In this document: positions 6,129 through 6,429 of the stretch, in pieces | Position numbering within the stretch: position 1 is the first letter of the stretch | Layout of the letters: every line of letters begins with the position of its first letter | Assembly: GCA_023436745.1 (NCBI GenBank) | Contig: JAEZHZ010000070.1 | Coordinates: 1-6,429, forward strand | Direction of reading: 5' to 3' | Origin: Pseudomonadota bacterium | Lineage (GTDB): Bacteria > Pseudomonadota > Alphaproteobacteria > Rhizobiales > Devosiaceae | Length of the DNA: 6,429 nucleotides | The notes under the pieces: model-generated | What the model was told of the DNA's origin: nothing | Databases searched by the model: none | Seen by the model: only the letters and a program-made list of their open reading frames with translations | Position numbers and translations under genes: made by a program

Positions 6129-6279
6129 TGCCGCCTCCGATAACTGTCACCGATTTTGATAAGGGACTAGATCAGAAAGCTTCCCGGGCTGGCACTAGCC
6201 CATGCTGGTTATTGAGGAACAGGGCGTCCATTGGCCCAATCAGCCCCAGTTGGCCGGCAGTCGCCGGCGAGGGCCGCCC
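6129..6279. promoter_or_regulatory. Divergent control region between exoF and the Wzz-like gene
   Basis: The 151-bp gap separates two divergent export genes and should carry both promoters. It holds two ACTAG motifs (6166-6170 and 6194-6198), the second inside a short inverted repeat, GGGCT (6186-6190) / AGCCC (6197-6201). A TTGATA (6156-6161) is present without a matching -10. It also contains the exoF ribosome binding site (CCTCC 6134-6138, read on the minus strand) and that of the Wzz-like gene (6269-6273). No firm promoter assignment is possible. Confidence 0.5.
6269..6273 (+). promoter_or_regulatory. Ribosome binding site deciding the Wzz-like start
   Basis: GAGGG lies 6 bases before ATG 6280. 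An in-frame ATG at 6202 would add 26 residues but has no purine-rich site upstream and is preceded by a small inverted repeat, so 6280 is preferred. Confidence 0.55.
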
Positions 6280-6429
6280 ATGACCATCGCGGATCTGCGA
6301 TACTACGCCTTTGTGCTGTTTCACCGCCTCCCGATACTGCTGCTCGTCGCAGGGTCGGTGAGTGCCGCCGGGATCGCGTATGCCCTGTCCTTGCCGCCGG
6401 TGTATCGCGCCACGAGCACCATCCGGGTG
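6280..6429 (+). CDS. Wzz/GumC-like chain-length determinant, N-terminal fragment (3' end outside window)
   Basis: Only the first 50 codons are present, and the frame is open to the window edge. MTIADLRYYAFVLFHRLPIL (1-20) is the short cytoplasmic lead typical of EPS co-polymerases, followed by a transmembrane helix (about 17-38). A-L-S-L-P-P-V-Y-R-A-T-S-T-I-R-V (35-50) then matches the 'P-x-x-Y-x-A' start of the periplasmic Wzz domain. These inner-membrane proteins control polymer chain length and connect the Wzy polymerase to the export machinery. Many alphaproteobacterial members (ExoP, GumC type) also carry a C-terminal tyrosine-kinase domain; whether this one does cannot be seen. The start follows GAGGG at 6269-6273. 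It is divergent from exoF, whose product probably works with it. The call rests on a short N-terminus but the pattern is characteristic. Confidence 0.83.
   Translation, partial: MTIADLRYYAFVLFHRLPILLLVAGSVSAAGIAYALSLPPVYRATSTIRV

Noticed and set aside
6202..6279. 26-residue N-terminal extension of the Wzz-like protein from ATG 6202
   Set aside because: There is no ribosome binding site before it, and the extension (Pro/Gln/Arg-rich) does not resemble the family; ATG 6280 has GAGGG at good spacing.
1..6429. Search for CRISPR arrays, tRNA genes, insertion sequences, toxin-antitoxin or phage genes
   Set aside because: No regularly spaced repeats, cloverleaf sequences, transposase motifs or terminal repeats were seen; all substantial sequence is accounted for by polysaccharide genes.

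Overview
The window is part of an exopolysaccharide (EPS) biosynthesis and export locus from a GC-rich bacterium, most likely an alphaproteobacterium. The ExoY-type sugar phosphotransferase, ExoF-type export protein and divergently placed Wzz/GumC-like protein resemble families typical of Rhizobiales and especially Rhodobacterales. Codons mostly end in G or C, and genes have recognisable GGAG/GAGG ribosome binding sites. The taxonomic placement is inferred from protein-family resemblance only.

Layout, left to right. Bases 1-264 (+) are the 3' end of a GT4-like glycosyltransferase. It overlaps by one base (TGATG) the first of two tandem, related GT2 glycosyltransferases, 264-1358 (+) and 1377-2417 (+). 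These three probably form one operon that adds sugars to the lipid-linked repeat unit. An 18-bp gap separates them from the convergent Wzx-type flippase, 3959-2436 (-). A 197-bp divergent control region follows (3960-4156), then the ExoY-type initiating phosphoglycosyltransferase, 4157-4828 (+). That gene converges, across 13 bp, with an ExoF-type periplasmic polysaccharide export protein, 6128-4842 (-). A 151-bp divergent control region (6129-6279) separates exoF from the 5' end of a Wzz/GumC-like chain-length protein (6280 to the window edge, +).

How they work together (known family roles, inferred for this locus): ExoY loads the first sugar-1-phosphate onto undecaprenyl phosphate. The GT4 and two GT2 enzymes extend the repeat unit on the cytoplasmic face. 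Wzx flips it across the inner membrane. A Wzy polymerase, not in this window, would polymerise it, with chain length and export handled by the Wzz-like protein and ExoF. This is a Wzx/Wzy-dependent EPS pathway.

No tRNA, rRNA, CRISPR array, insertion sequence or phage-like gene was seen. No wholly novel system is evident. The points most worth a second look are an 11-bp perfect inverted repeat exactly at the flippase start, the confinement of all four ACTAG motifs to the two divergent control regions, and the duplicated GT2 pair in which one copy has a changed DxD motif. There is no gene-free stretch longer than 300 bases.
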